Below, one piece after another: positions 1-7,821 of a stretch of DNA of 20,527 nt (positions are counted from its first letter, which is position 1; each line of letters begins with the position of its first letter). The DNA is from Planctomycetota bacterium (GTDB taxonomy: Bacteria; Planctomycetota; Phycisphaerae; UBA1845; Fen-1342), in contig JAUWXH010000002.1 in NCBI GenBank assembly GCA_030616465.1, positions 1-20,527 of the forward strand. Direction: 5' to 3'. The notes below the pieces were generated by a model that was not told the origin of the DNA, ran no database searches, and saw only the letters and a list, made by a program, of their open reading frames with translations. Both the position numbers and the translations under genes were made by a program.

Positions 1-1558
1 GCGTCACGGGTTAATCGATCCGGCGGTGGCGCGGTTGCTCGACCACGAGGAAGCCGCCCGGCTGAAGGCTCTGCCGTTGTTCAAAGTCGGCAACCGTCTG
101 ACCGTGGCCATGGCAGAGCCGCAATCGCTTCCGAGCATCGACCGGCTGGCGAGCCTGACCGGCTGCGAGATCAACCCCGCGCTGACCCTGGAAAGCAACC
201 TGGTCGAGTACCAGGAGAAGTACCTGGGCGAGCAGGTCGATGTGGACTCGTTCCTGGTCAACCTGACCGACAGCGACGTGGAGGTGATCGAGCGGGAGAC
301 GGTCGATGAGGGGCCGGCGCATGAGATCGGCCGGATGGTCGAGGGGAGCCCGGTCATCAACCTGGTGAACCTGGCCGTTCTGACCGCCGTCCGCGACGGG
401 GCCAGCGATATCCACATCGAGCCCACCAAGAAATCCACGCGGATTCGCTACCGCATCGACGGGCGCCTGCGCGAGCTGATGTCCCCGCCGGCCGGGATGC
501 ACGCGGCCATCATCTCGCGCGTGAAAGTCATCGGGAAGATGGACATCGCCGAACGTCGGCTGCCGCAGGAGGGACGCGTGCACGTCGTCGCCGAGGGACG
601 CGAGATCGACCTGCGCGTCTCGTCGATGCCGACGCTGCTCGGCGAAAAGATCGTGATGCGTATTCTGGACAAGCAAAACCTGGACGTCTCGCTGGAGGCG
701 CTCGGGCTCGGCGCGCACCAGTTGGCCACGTTTCGGCGGATCTTCTCCAAGCCGTACGGGATTGTACTGGTCACGGGCCCGACGGGCAGCGGCAAGACCA
801 CCACGCTTTATTCAGTCCTCGATCTGCTTTCATCGCCGGAGAAGAACATTGTCACGATCGAGGACCCGGTTGAGTACCAGCTCGACGGGATCAACCAGAT
901 TCAGGTGAACGACGCCGTCGGGCTCACGTTCGCGCGGACGCTGCGTTCGATGCTGCGGCAAGACCCGGACGTCATCATGGTCGGGGAGATCCGCGACGAG
1001 GACACCGCCCGCGTGGCGATCCAGGCGGCCCTGACCGGACACCTGGTGTTGTCCACACTGCACACCAACAGCGCGCCCGGCACCTTCGTGCGCCTGACCG
1101 ACATGGGCGTCGAGCCGTACTTGCTGGCCTCAGCGTTCAACGGAGTGATCGCGCAGCGGCTGGCCCGGCAGATCTGCCCGCATTGCCGCACCTCGTATTA
1201 CCCGCCCGATAGCGCCTTGGCCGACGCCGGTTGGCTCGGCGACAAGGAGCGCGTGTTCTTCAAGGGCGAGGGGTGCAACCAGTGTCACGACAGCGGGTTT
1301 CGCGGACGCGTCGGGATTTTTGAGATTCTGGAAGTCACGGACGGAGTGCGGCAGTGTCTGCACCACGCGACCGAGGAGGAGGACCTACGGACGTTCGTAC
1401 GCCGGCACGGCTGGCGCCCCCTGCGCGAGGAGGGTCTGGGGCTGGTCGAGCGGGGCGTCTCCACGCTGGAAGAGGTGCTGCGTGTCACGCACATGGAAAC
1501 CGAAGGTCGTACGCGGGCCGAGACGCAGGCGGCAGAGCTGACCGCGCTGAGTCAATAG
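1..1558 (+). CDS. gspE: GspE/PilB-type secretion ATPase, 5' partial
   Basis: This is the cytoplasmic hexameric ATPase that powers pseudopilus assembly in type II secretion or type IV pilus systems. The reading frame is open to the left edge, and the upstream codons (reading GLIDPAVARLL) fit the usual GspE N-domain, so the GTG at 26 is probably internal and the true start lies outside the window. Numbered from that GTG, the protein has an N-domain to about residue 90, Walker A GPTGSGKTT at 251-259, an Asp box with DPDVIMVGEIRD at 313-324, and a His box TGHLVLSTLHTN at 337-348. A tetracysteine zinc site is formed by C384/C387 and C417/C420; PilT-type retraction ATPases lack this site, so this is an assembly ATPase. 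The gspF gene follows after 10 bases. GspE versus PilB cannot be settled from sequence alone, but the GspG/H/I/J/K set nearby favours the secretion name. Confidence 0.95.
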   Translation, partial: RHGLIDPAVARLLDHEEAARLKALPLFKVGNRLTVAMAEPQSLPSIDRLASLTGCEINPALTLESNLVEYQEKYLGEQVDVDSFLVNLTDSDVEVIERETVDEGPAHEIGRMVEGSPVINLVNLAVLTAVRDGASDIHIEPTKKSTRIRYRIDGRLRELMSPPAGMHAAIISRVKVIGKMDIAERRLPQEGRVHVVAEGREIDLRVSSMPTLLGEKIVMRILDKQNLDVSLEALGLGAHQLATFRRIFSKPYGIVLVTGPTGSGKTTTLYSVLDLLSSPEKNIVTIEDPVEYQLDGINQIQVNDAVGLTFARTLRSMLRQDPDVIMVGEIRDEDTARVAIQAALTGHLVLSTLHTNSAPGTFVRLTDMGVEPYLLASAFNGVIAQRLARQICPHCRTSYYPPDSALADAGWLGDKERVFFKGEGCNQCHDSGFRGRVGIFEILEVTDGVRQCLHHATEEEDLRTFVRRHGWRPLREEGLGLVERGVSTLEEVLRVTHMETEGRTRAETQAAELTALSQ

Positions 1559-1568
1559 GTAACGAGTC

Positions 1569-2783
1569 ATGCAGTTTGTATACGAGGCCATGACGGGCGA
1601 CGGTCGCACGGTTCATGAGAACCTTGAGGCCGCCAGTCACCGCGAAGCCGCCGAAACCCTGCGCAGCAAGGGGCTCTTCCTCATGCGGCTGGAGGAGAAG
1701 CAGGCGGCCCCGCGCCGGGTTGGTGCGCATCGCTTCAAGCTCGGCGGCCGCGCGGCCAAGACGAGTGACCTGGTCATCTTCACTCGTCAAATGAAGATGT
1801 TGCTGGAATCGGGCTCGGCCGTGGTCCCGGCACTGGTGGCGATCGAACAGCAGTCTGCCAAGGCGGCCTTCCGCGCGATCGTCCGTCAGATTCGCGAGCA
1901 CGTGGAACAGGGCGGGAGCCTGAGCGAGGCATTCGGCGACCGGCCGGACATCTTCAAGCCGGTGTTTTGCAGTATGGTGGCCGCCGGGGAGGCCACCGGC
2001 ACGCTGCCGGAAGCGTTCGCCCGTCTCGCTCAGCTCGTGCAGCAACAACAGCAAGTGCGTAGACAACTGGTGGGGGCCATGATCTACCCGCTGGTGCTGC
2101 TAGGGCTCACGTCGGGGTTGATGGGGGTGCTGTTCGGGTTCGTGATCCCACGCTTTCGGCAGTTATTTGAGAGCCTCAACATGACCTTGCCGCTCACCAC
2201 GCAGATCATGTTCGAGATCTCCGACAAGCTGCGGGTCTATTGGCCGGTTGTGCTGGGCGGGGTGATCGGGCTCGGCGTGGCCGGATACCTGATGTTTCGC
2301 TCCCGGCAGGTGCGGGAGAAGCTGGACGTGCTGCTGCTGCGGGCTCCACTGGTAGGCCGGCTGATCGCGCGTATCGTCATGGCCCGCGTGCTGCGGGTCT
2401 GGGCCGCGATGCTGCGCAGTCATGTGCCGCTGCTCGAAACGATCGAGTACTCCAAGGCCGCCGTCACCAACGTCGCCCTGCTGCAGTTGGTCGATCAGGT
2501 GCAGGAATCGGTCTCCTCCGGCGGGCGTATCGGGCGTGTGCTGGGTGATTCGCCGCTGGTGGAACCGGTCGTGGCGTCGGCGATTTCGACCGGTGAGGAA
2601 AACGGTCGGCTGGGCGAGGCGGTCGAGTTCGTGTCCAGTTGGATGGACGACGACAACTCGCAACTGATTTCAGGGGCGGCGCGGCTGGCCGAGCCGGCAC
2701 TGGTGGTGTTTATGGGTCTGATCGTGGCCGCAGCCGCGTTGGCACTGTTCATACCGCTGTTCGACATTGCCGCCGGCGGCTAA
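1569..2783 (+). CDS. gspF: GspF/PilC-type inner-membrane platform protein
   Basis: This is the polytopic inner-membrane platform that couples the GspE ATPase to pseudopilin polymerisation. The protein is 404 aa, the normal family length. It has two T2SSF repeats, roughly residues 67-195 and 270-397. Each repeat carries the family pattern of a helical cytoplasmic bundle (FTRQMKMLLESG in the first, RVLRVWAAMLRSHVPLLE in the second) followed by a GE-containing turn (AAGEATGTLPEAF; STGEENGRLGEA). Membrane segments lie near 171-194, 225-243 and 377-398, the three expected for the family. The ATG at 1569 lies 10 bases after the gspE stop, with no strong Shine-Dalgarno, so translational coupling is likely. 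Assignment to the family is secure; the Gsp versus Pil name is contextual. Confidence 0.95.
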   Translation: MQFVYEAMTGDGRTVHENLEAASHREAAETLRSKGLFLMRLEEKQAAPRRVGAHRFKLGGRAAKTSDLVIFTRQMKMLLESGSAVVPALVAIEQQSAKAAFRAIVRQIREHVEQGGSLSEAFGDRPDIFKPVFCSMVAAGEATGTLPEAFARLAQLVQQQQQVRRQLVGAMIYPLVLLGLTSGLMGVLFGFVIPRFRQLFESLNMTLPLTTQIMFEISDKLRVYWPVVLGGVIGLGVAGYLMFRSRQVREKLDVLLLRAPLVGRLIARIVMARVLRVWAAMLRSHVPLLETIEYSKAAVTNVALLQLVDQVQESVSSGGRIGRVLGDSPLVEPVVASAISTGEENGRLGEAVEFVSSWMDDDNSQLISGAARLAEPALVVFMGLIVAAAALALFIPLFDIAAGG

Positions 2784-2813
2784 ATGATCGCGAGTTAAAG
2801 GGGTCATGTAGCA

Positions 2814-3971
2814 ATGCTGAGTCGCCTTCGATCACATCGCTCGGCGATCACGTTTGACCTCGGCAGAGCGGGGATCCGCGCGTACCAGCTGCAGTCCCGC
2901 GGCGGGCGATTGTCCCGGTGCGATTCCTTGCAGCTCGATCTTTCCCCGGACAGCGCGGCTGAAGAGGAAGAGACCGCCCCTCGTCCGGATTCCGGCCGAC
3001 TGGCCCGCCTGGTCGGGCAGGGCAGTTTCTGCGGGCGTGAGATCGCGGTGATCCTGCCGCCGGCCGACGTCCAGTTCCAGGCCTTCCGCTTGCCCGAGCG
3101 GGTGCTGAGCGAGGGGGACGAGCGTATTCAGGCCGTGTTGAAGTGGGAGGTCTCGCGCGAAACCCGCAGCGAGCCCGGCGATCTCGAAGTCCGACACTGG
3201 CTGCTGCCGCCCGGGCATCACCAGGGTCTCAACGTCATGACCGCTGCGGTCGCCACCCGTCAGGCCGTGCAGTGGTTCGAGCTCTTCGCTCGGCACCACC
3301 TGTACCTGCGACGCCTTGACGTCTCGCCCTGTGCCATCGTTCGGGCCGCCTGCCAGGTGTGGACGCCCGCCGAGAACGAGCTGTGGGGTATCCTCGACAT
3401 TGGCTTCCACCAGGCCAGCCTCACGATCGTTGTCGGTCACACCCCCACCTATATCCGCTCACTCTCGGCCACCACGGACCAATGGACTCGCCAACTGGCC
3501 ACGGCCCTCGACGTCCCCGGCGCCGTGGCCGAGCGCCTCAAACGCGAGCACGGGATTCGGCCCGTCGAGCGGGGGTTCCGACGCTCAACGGGAGAGGGGG
3601 CGCTGCTCGAGCAGCTTGATGCGGAGGCGTTGCCCGGCGTGTTTTTCGGGCTGCTGCGCGAATCACTCGACACGCTCGTCCAAGATGTCAACCGATGCTT
3701 TTCCTACGTCTTGCAGAACTTCACGGACTTGAACGTCAGTCGGCTGTTCCTGGCGGGCGGCGGCGCCCACTTGCGCGGGTTCGCTTCGTTCCTGGACATG
3801 CAGCTGGGCCTATCCGTCTTCCCCCTGACCACCAGCGTTGACCAGGAGCATGCCGAGGGCATAGGGCAGCCGGAGTCTTCGGGGCCGGCCTGCAAGCTGC
3901 CGGCAATCGAGTTCGGCCCGACGGTGGCCGCCGCGGTCGGCGGCGCCATCCTCGATTTGGAGGCCGCATGA
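2814..3971 (+). CDS. pilM: PilM-like actin-fold ATPase of the pilus/secretion alignment complex
   Basis: PilM is a cytoplasmic actin-like protein that binds ATP and the N-terminal tail of PilN, joining the inner-membrane alignment complex to the motor. Three actin-fold nucleotide motifs are visible in this 385-aa protein: phosphate 1 (FDLGRAGIRAYQL, residues 14-26), phosphate 2 (ILDIGFHQASLTIV, 193-206) and the adenosine motif (LFLAGGGAHLRGF, 311-323). The start at 2814 is preceded by an AAAGGGG-like ribosome binding site. It follows gspF by 30 bases and overlaps pilN by four (ATGA). True T2SS systems use GspL for this job, so a PilM here marks a type IV pilus-like inner-membrane complex. The family call is strong although identity to proteobacterial PilM is probably low. 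Confidence 0.9.
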   Translation: MLSRLRSHRSAITFDLGRAGIRAYQLQSRGGRLSRCDSLQLDLSPDSAAEEEETAPRPDSGRLARLVGQGSFCGREIAVILPPADVQFQAFRLPERVLSEGDERIQAVLKWEVSRETRSEPGDLEVRHWLLPPGHHQGLNVMTAAVATRQAVQWFELFARHHLYLRRLDVSPCAIVRAACQVWTPAENELWGILDIGFHQASLTIVVGHTPTYIRSLSATTDQWTRQLATALDVPGAVAERLKREHGIRPVERGFRRSTGEGALLEQLDAEALPGVFFGLLRESLDTLVQDVNRCFSYVLQNFTDLNVSRLFLAGGGAHLRGFASFLDMQLGLSVFPLTTSVDQEHAEGIGQPESSGPACKLPAIEFGPTVAAAVGGAILDLEAA

Positions 3972-4636
3972 GCACTTCGGTGAACCTGGTCCCGCTCGTC
4001 TGCCTCCACGCCAGGGCGCGCGCCAAACGCCGCAACACCTGGACGTTCCTCACGCTGGGTGCCGGCGTGTTCGTCTTAAGCGTCTGGCTGGTCAGCGGAA
4101 CGGCTTCCAGTGCCGTCAACCGTGCCAGCCGACGCCTGGGCGAAGCGCAAGCGCGCCAACTGGCTTTGAACCACGAGCTGGCCGACGCGACCGGCGCCCG
4201 AACCGCGCTCATCGACCAGCTTCGTCTGTTGTCCGACATGCAGCAGGAGCAGCCGTGGGCCCGGCGGCTGGCCGTGCTGGCGGCGGAAATCCCGCCCGGC
4301 GTCGTCCTTACGCAGGTGACGGTCGACGCCCAGGCGCTACGCTCGCCGGCCAGCTCCGAGCGCCGCTCGCCGCCGGCGCGTCCCGCACCGGCTGCCGAGC
4401 GGAACACCAGCCCAGCAGTCGCCGGCCCCGCCGGCCGCCGGCAATCGCAGCCGCTCACCGTTCAACTCAGCGGCGTCGCGGTCGATCACGATGAGTTGGC
4501 TCGCCTGATCGAAACCCTGCGGCGCAGCGAGGGCTGGGGCCAGGTGGAACTGATCCGCGCCGACCGGCGCCCCTTTCTGAACGGCCTGGCGGTGGCCTTC
4601 CAACTCCAGTGTGAAAGCCGGGAGGCCACACCATGA
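3968..4636 (+). CDS. pilN: PilN-like bitopic inner-membrane protein
   Basis: PilN carries a short cytoplasmic tail that docks into PilM, one membrane helix and a periplasmic ferredoxin-like domain that pairs with PilO. This 222-aa protein shows the diagnostic tail motif VNLVP at residues 5-9 followed by a basic stretch (HARARAKRR). A single membrane helix follows near 24-43, then a coiled-coil-like segment at about 45-90, and a C-terminal domain beginning around SQPLTVQLSGVAV. A Pro/Ala/Arg-rich stretch at about 124-155 interrupts the periplasmic part and looks like a flexible linker; it is not a usual feature of PilN. The start overlaps the pilM stop (ATGA) and the end overlaps pilO in the same way. 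The call rests on the motif, topology and gene order rather than on overall similarity. Confidence 0.85.
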   Translation: MSTSVNLVPLVCLHARARAKRRNTWTFLTLGAGVFVLSVWLVSGTASSAVNRASRRLGEAQARQLALNHELADATGARTALIDQLRLLSDMQQEQPWARRLAVLAAEIPPGVVLTQVTVDAQALRSPASSERRSPPARPAPAAERNTSPAVAGPAGRRQSQPLTVQLSGVAVDHDELARLIETLRRSEGWGQVELIRADRRPFLNGLAVAFQLQCESREATP

Positions 4637-5217
4637 TCGTCTGCAAGAAACCCTGCACGCTCTACGACGTGGACCTGGCCGGCCTGAGCGCGCTGACCGT
4701 GCTCGGTTTGCTGACCTACTTTGCCGTGGTCGTTCCCATACGGACACATTGGGACACCTACCGCGACCTTTCCGCCCGGCAGAACTTCAGCGAAACGGTC
4801 TTGCGTCAGACCGGCAACCAGCTGCGAAAAGTGGAGGCGGACACGGCCCGGCTGCAAGCCGCGATTGCCACGTTGGCCCGGCAGGTCCCACAACCGGGTT
4901 GGTTGCCGCAGTTCCTGAGTCGCGCGACCGTCCTGGCGGAAGGCACGCAGTTGGAGGTGTTTCAGGTCATTCCCCACGCGACGCAAGTGGTGGACGAGTG
5001 TCTGGTCGCCGACATTGAGATGTCCGGGCGCGGGCACAGTCTGGACTTCATCCGGTTTCTCGACGCCCTGGGCCGCGAGAATCCCTATCAGTCGCTACGG
5101 CAGTTCTCGATCACCCGCCGAGAGGAGTCCGACGACGGCCTGTGCGACTTGTCCTGGACAATTCGGCTGCGCATGCTCCCGGCGGCGTCGCCGGGGCACA
5201 CCGAGGGGCAGTTATGA
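4633..5217 (+). CDS. pilO: PilO-like bitopic inner-membrane protein
   Basis: PilO is the periplasmic partner of PilN and is needed to align the inner-membrane complex with the secretin. This 194-aa protein has a short N-terminal cytoplasmic end, one membrane helix at about 16-36, a coiled-coil region (about 45-85) and a compact C-terminal domain containing ECLVADIEMSGRGHSLDFIRF-like strands and helices typical of the PilO/GspM fold. Length and topology match PilO. It starts in a four-base overlap with pilN and ends in a four-base overlap with the next gene, so the products are probably made in fixed proportion. Primary sequence in this family is poorly conserved, so the name depends largely on order and topology. 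Confidence 0.83.
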   Translation: MIVCKKPCTLYDVDLAGLSALTVLGLLTYFAVVVPIRTHWDTYRDLSARQNFSETVLRQTGNQLRKVEADTARLQAAIATLARQVPQPGWLPQFLSRATVLAEGTQLEVFQVIPHATQVVDECLVADIEMSGRGHSLDFIRFLDALGRENPYQSLRQFSITRREESDDGLCDLSWTIRLRMLPAASPGHTEGQL

Positions 5218-5762
5218 GACCGATCTCGCGCCGGCGCAAACTCCTGGGTACGGCGTTGGGGGTGGTGGCGGCCGGATGGCTGGCGGACTTTTTCGCCGGG
5301 GGCGGGGAACCCGCGGCGGTGCGTGCCGCGGTTCCTCCGGAAAGCACACCAACAGCGGACGCGATGGCCCCCGCCGACAACGTGCCGGATCTCGATGAGC
5401 TCTTGAGCGCCCTGGAGGGCTCACCGACCGCGTTGCCGGACCTGGAGCTGGACAAGCTGACGCGTGACCCGTTTGTGCCCACGACGGTCTTGAGAGCCGC
5501 CTGTCGTGTCGCTGAGTCGGAGCGCGTCGAAGAGGCCGCGGAAGGGGAAGACCAGCGGCCGGCCGGAGTCCCCTTCGAGCAACGCCATCGGCTTCAGGGC
5601 GTCCTGACGGGTCAGCGTCCGCTGGCGTTCATCGACGGGAAGTTGTTTGCGGTTGGGGCGCGGCTGGAGGGCTACACTCTAATCCGCATCGAGCGAGACC
5701 AGGTCGTTTGCCAGCGGGGTGAGCAGCAGGTCGTGCTCACACTTGGCGAGCGGGGCGAGTGA
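5214..5762 (+). CDS. PilP/GspB-like periplasmic connector protein
   Basis: This is probably the periplasmic link between the PilN/PilO pair and the secretin, as done by the lipoprotein PilP or by GspB/GspC homology-region domains. I chose the ATG at 5214 because it overlaps the pilO stop by four bases, as the upstream genes do; a longer frame from 5142 would overlap pilO by 76 bases. The 182-aa product has an RRRK-type basic start and one hydrophobic segment (about 9-27), then an acidic/Pro-rich linker. A small C-terminal beta domain lies at about 124-180 (LQGVLTGQRPLAFIDGKLF, then VGARLEGYTLIRIERDQVV), the pattern of GspB/PilP/GspC homology regions. There is no lipobox, so unlike classic PilP it would be membrane-anchored through its N-terminal helix. 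The exact family name is uncertain. Confidence 0.72.
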   Translation: MRPISRRRKLLGTALGVVAAGWLADFFAGGGEPAAVRAAVPPESTPTADAMAPADNVPDLDELLSALEGSPTALPDLELDKLTRDPFVPTTVLRAACRVAESERVEEAAEGEDQRPAGVPFEQRHRLQGVLTGQRPLAFIDGKLFAVGARLEGYTLIRIERDQVVCQRGEQQVVLTLGERGE

Positions 5763-5973
5763 TTCGGGCCGGATTGTCCGGGGAAGCGGGCCGGCGCTCG
5801 CGGGTACAGCAGATTATCGGCAGAACCCCGACGGGCTCAAAGTTGTTTTACTAAAGGCCCTGCCCGCTGAGGACGATGCCTAGCCCGTAGACATACTATT
5901 GGTGCGTGGAACGGCCCCGGCCCGGATGTGTTCTCTCGTGCGATGCCATTCCACGCAATGGGAGTCAAAGACA
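5763..5973 (+). promoter_or_regulatory. Leader region of gspG, possible promoter
   Basis: A 211-base non-coding gap stands here in an operon that otherwise has overlapping genes, which suggests that gspG has its own promoter. The best -10-like hexamer is TACTAT at 5894-5899, but I see no convincing -35 at 16-18 bases upstream. A GGAG at 5961-5964, nine bases before the ATG at 5974, is the probable ribosome binding site. The 9-mer TTATCGGCA at 5814-5822 also occurs upstream of the secretin gene (9811-9819). The promoter itself is a weak call. Confidence 0.35.
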
Positions 5974-6477
5974 ATGCGAGGCATCAGCCAGAAACGTCGG
6001 ACCGGTTTCTCTCTGGTGGAGTTGGTCGTGGTCATCGTGATCATCGCCATCCTGGCGGCGATGGCGATCCCGCGCCTCAGCCGTGGCAGTGCCGGTGCCG
6101 GCAGGTCGGCCACGATGGGCAATCTGGCCATGATCCGCAGCGCGCTCAACCTGTACTATGCTGAGCACAACAGCAACTACCCCGACACGGACGAGGCCAC
6201 GGTCACCGCCCAGCTCACGCAGTACAGCGACGTGAACGGCGGCACCTCGGCCACCAAGGTGGGTGTGTTCGTGTACGGCCCGTACCTGAACAGCGTTCCG
6301 ATCTGTCCGGTCGGAGAGAACGCCAGCAGCAACGGCATCCTCCTCGACACTACCAACACCCCGCCGCAGGTCAATACCTCCGGCGGCGAGGGTTGGGTCT
6401 ACAATCCCAACACGGGTGAGTGGCTCGTCAATAGCACGCAGCCGGACGACCAAGGCACGGCGTGGAACACGTACTAA
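5974..6477 (+). CDS. gspG: Major pseudopilin, GspG/PilE class
   Basis: This is the main structural subunit of the pseudopilus, inserted in the inner membrane as a prepilin and processed by a prepilin peptidase (not in this window). From the ATG at 5974 the product is 167 aa. It has a short basic leader ending RRTG, cleavage before F12, and the N-terminal helix FSLVELVVVIVIIAILAAM with the conserved Glu at mature position +5. The C-terminal part has the GspG-like pattern of a helix (NLAMIRSALNLYYAEH) followed by a short beta region and a WVYNPNTGEW element. A longer frame from 5899 would add 25 residues before the leader and lacks a ribosome binding site. The gap before the gene and the terminator after it suggest separate, strong expression, as expected of the major subunit. 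Confidence 0.93.
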   Translation: MRGISQKRRTGFSLVELVVVIVIIAILAAMAIPRLSRGSAGAGRSATMGNLAMIRSALNLYYAEHNSNYPDTDEATVTAQLTQYSDVNGGTSATKVGVFVYGPYLNSVPICPVGENASSNGILLDTTNTPPQVNTSGGEGWVYNPNTGEWLVNSTQPDDQGTAWNTY

Positions 6478-6511
6478 GACGGGACCGGCGCCTTCCCGGC
6501 TAGGGGTCCGC

Positions 6512-6541
6512 GTCTGCGGAAGCTCCACCAGCTCCGCAGAC
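6512..6541 (+). other. Hairpin between gspG and its terminator
   Basis: GTCTGCGG at 6512-6519 pairs with CCGCAGAC at 6534-6541. An inner AGCT/AGCT pairing and a single bulged A leave a CCACC loop. No T-run follows, so it is not itself a terminator. It may protect the 3' end of the gspG transcript. The pairing is seen directly; the role is inferred. Confidence 0.6.
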
Positions 6542-6559
6542 CAGCGGGGGGACACACGG

Positions 6560-6589
6560 CAAGCTGACCATGACGGTCAGCTTGTTTTT
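6560..6589 (+). terminator. Rho-independent terminator after gspG
   Basis: A perfect 10-bp stem CAAGCTGACC / GGTCAGCTTG with a five-base loop (ATGAC) is followed directly by TTTTT at 6585-6589. It lies about 80 bases after the gspG stop and ends the left-hand + operon. There is no T-run on the other strand, so it should not terminate the convergent secretin/TPR unit. Confidence 0.92.
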
Positions 6590-6612
6590 GCGCTGAACTG
6601 CAAGGGGGGCCG

Positions 6613-7821
6613 CTATTCCTCGGAAGGGGCCGGGTCGTTGCGAGTGGTGGCGACCGGGGTGGCGCTCAGGATCGCACTAGCAACGGGATTCCCGCTATCG
6701 TGGTGGCGTTCGAGAAGGCGGTTTGCCAGGGTGGCGGCTAGCTCCTGGTCGCCGGAACGGGACGCCAAGGCGGCGGCCAGCTCTAGCGACTGAGCGTTGT
6801 CCGGGTCGATCCGGAGCGCTCGCCAGGCGGCTTGGAGAGCACGCTCGAAGCGTCCCTGTCCGACGAGCACGCGGGCCAGCAGCCGCCAGGCGGCAGCCTG
6901 GCCCTCATCCCGTCGCAGGACGATCGCCACGTGCGTGTGTGCCGCGTCGATGCGGCCGTCTTCCAGCAGACAATCTGCCAGCGCCAGCCGCAGACAGTCG
7001 GACGGCTCAGACCCTACGGGCTGGAGGCCCGTGCCGTCCTCTTCGACGAGTTGCTCGAAGATCGGCGTCGCCTCGCTCAGGCGTCCGGCCTGGTAGAGTG
7101 CCATTGCCAGCCGCTCGCGTATGCTGCGATCGGCGGTGTTGGTGCCGATCACCTTGGACCAGGCGGTTGCCGCTGCGTCCGAGTCGCCCAAGTGCTCGTG
7201 GCACTCGGCCCAGGCCGCCTGGTACGCGCCGGTCCATCCGAACTTTTCCTGCCCTGAGCGAAGTTGATCCAGCGCCTGTTCGGTTTGCCCCAACTGCAAC
7301 AAGGCCTGGACCACGGCAACGAAGTAGGCGATCTCGTCCGGGGCCTGCCGGCTGGCGCGGGTGAAGTGCTCCAGGGCGGCGTCCCAGCGCTGGCGCTGTT
7401 GCCAGACGATGCCCAGCAGATACTCCGCCTCTGCTTGGGCCGGCCCTTCCAGCGTGGCGTTTTCAAGAACCTGCTGGGCTTTGTGGGTGTCGCCGTTGGC
7501 CAGATGAACCCGTGCTTGCAGCGGAACCAGCTCGGCGAGCGTGGGGTTGAGGCGGTAGGCCTCGGCGAGTTCGCCCGCGGCGTCTGCCACGTTGCCCGCC
7601 TTCAACTGGTCCGCCGCCAACGTCACCTTGACCTGGGCGCGGACGGCGTTCCAGCGTCCGGTCGCCTGCTGTTTCGCCTGTTGGTGCGTGGCCTGGCAGC
7701 CGCCGAGTGTGAGCAGGGCCAGGGCGATACCGAGTACCCGCCGGCAGCGTTGGACCTCCGGGCCAGACGCCCGACGTCGGGCCCGCGGACCCGACGCTAT
7801 GCGACCTGTGCGGCGAGTCAT
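6613..7821 (-). CDS. TPR-repeat lipoprotein linked to the secretin
   Basis: This is a probable periplasmic lipoprotein with tetratricopeptide repeats. The 402-aa product has an Arg-rich n-region and a hydrophobic core ending in the lipobox LTLGGC, placing the lipidated Cys at 42. TPR-like helix pairs follow over about 65-380, for example AEYLLGIVWQQRQRWDAAL and AWRLLARVLVGQGRFERAL. The ATG at 7821 overlaps the secretin stop (ATGA), so the two are translationally coupled. Small TPR lipoproteins (PilF/PilW/Tgl) act as secretin pilotins in type IV pilus systems; this one is larger than those, so a pilotin-like or scaffold role is inference from context. Residues 263-270 read GTGLQPVG and are encoded by an inverted repeat (7001-7038) that looks like an inserted genomic repeat. 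The last 20 or so residues are low in complexity. Confidence 0.85.
   Translation of the reverse strand: MTRRTGRIASGPRARRRASGPEVQRCRRVLGIALALLTLGGCQATHQQAKQQATGRWNAVRAQVKVTLAADQLKAGNVADAAGELAEAYRLNPTLAELVPLQARVHLANGDTHKAQQVLENATLEGPAQAEAEYLLGIVWQQRQRWDAALEHFTRASRQAPDEIAYFVAVVQALLQLGQTEQALDQLRSGQEKFGWTGAYQAAWAECHEHLGDSDAAATAWSKVIGTNTADRSIRERLAMALYQAGRLSEATPIFEQLVEEDGTGLQPVGSEPSDCLRLALADCLLEDGRIDAAHTHVAIVLRRDEGQAAAWRLLARVLVGQGRFERALQAAWRALRIDPDNAQSLELAAALASRSGDQELAATLANRLLERHHDSGNPVASAILSATPVATTRNDPAPSEE
7001..7038. repeat. Nested inverted repeat inside the TPR gene
   Basis: The inner arms ACGGGC (7016-7021) and GCCCGT (7027-7032) flank TGGAG. The outer arms GACGGC (7001-7006) and GCCGTC (7033-7038) extend the stem. 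On the coding strand it is read as GTGLQPV within a linker between two TPR helices. From memory, palindromes of the form ACGGGCTnnAnGCCCGT are dispersed in many planctomycete genomes, but no second close copy lies in this window. Confidence 0.6.
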
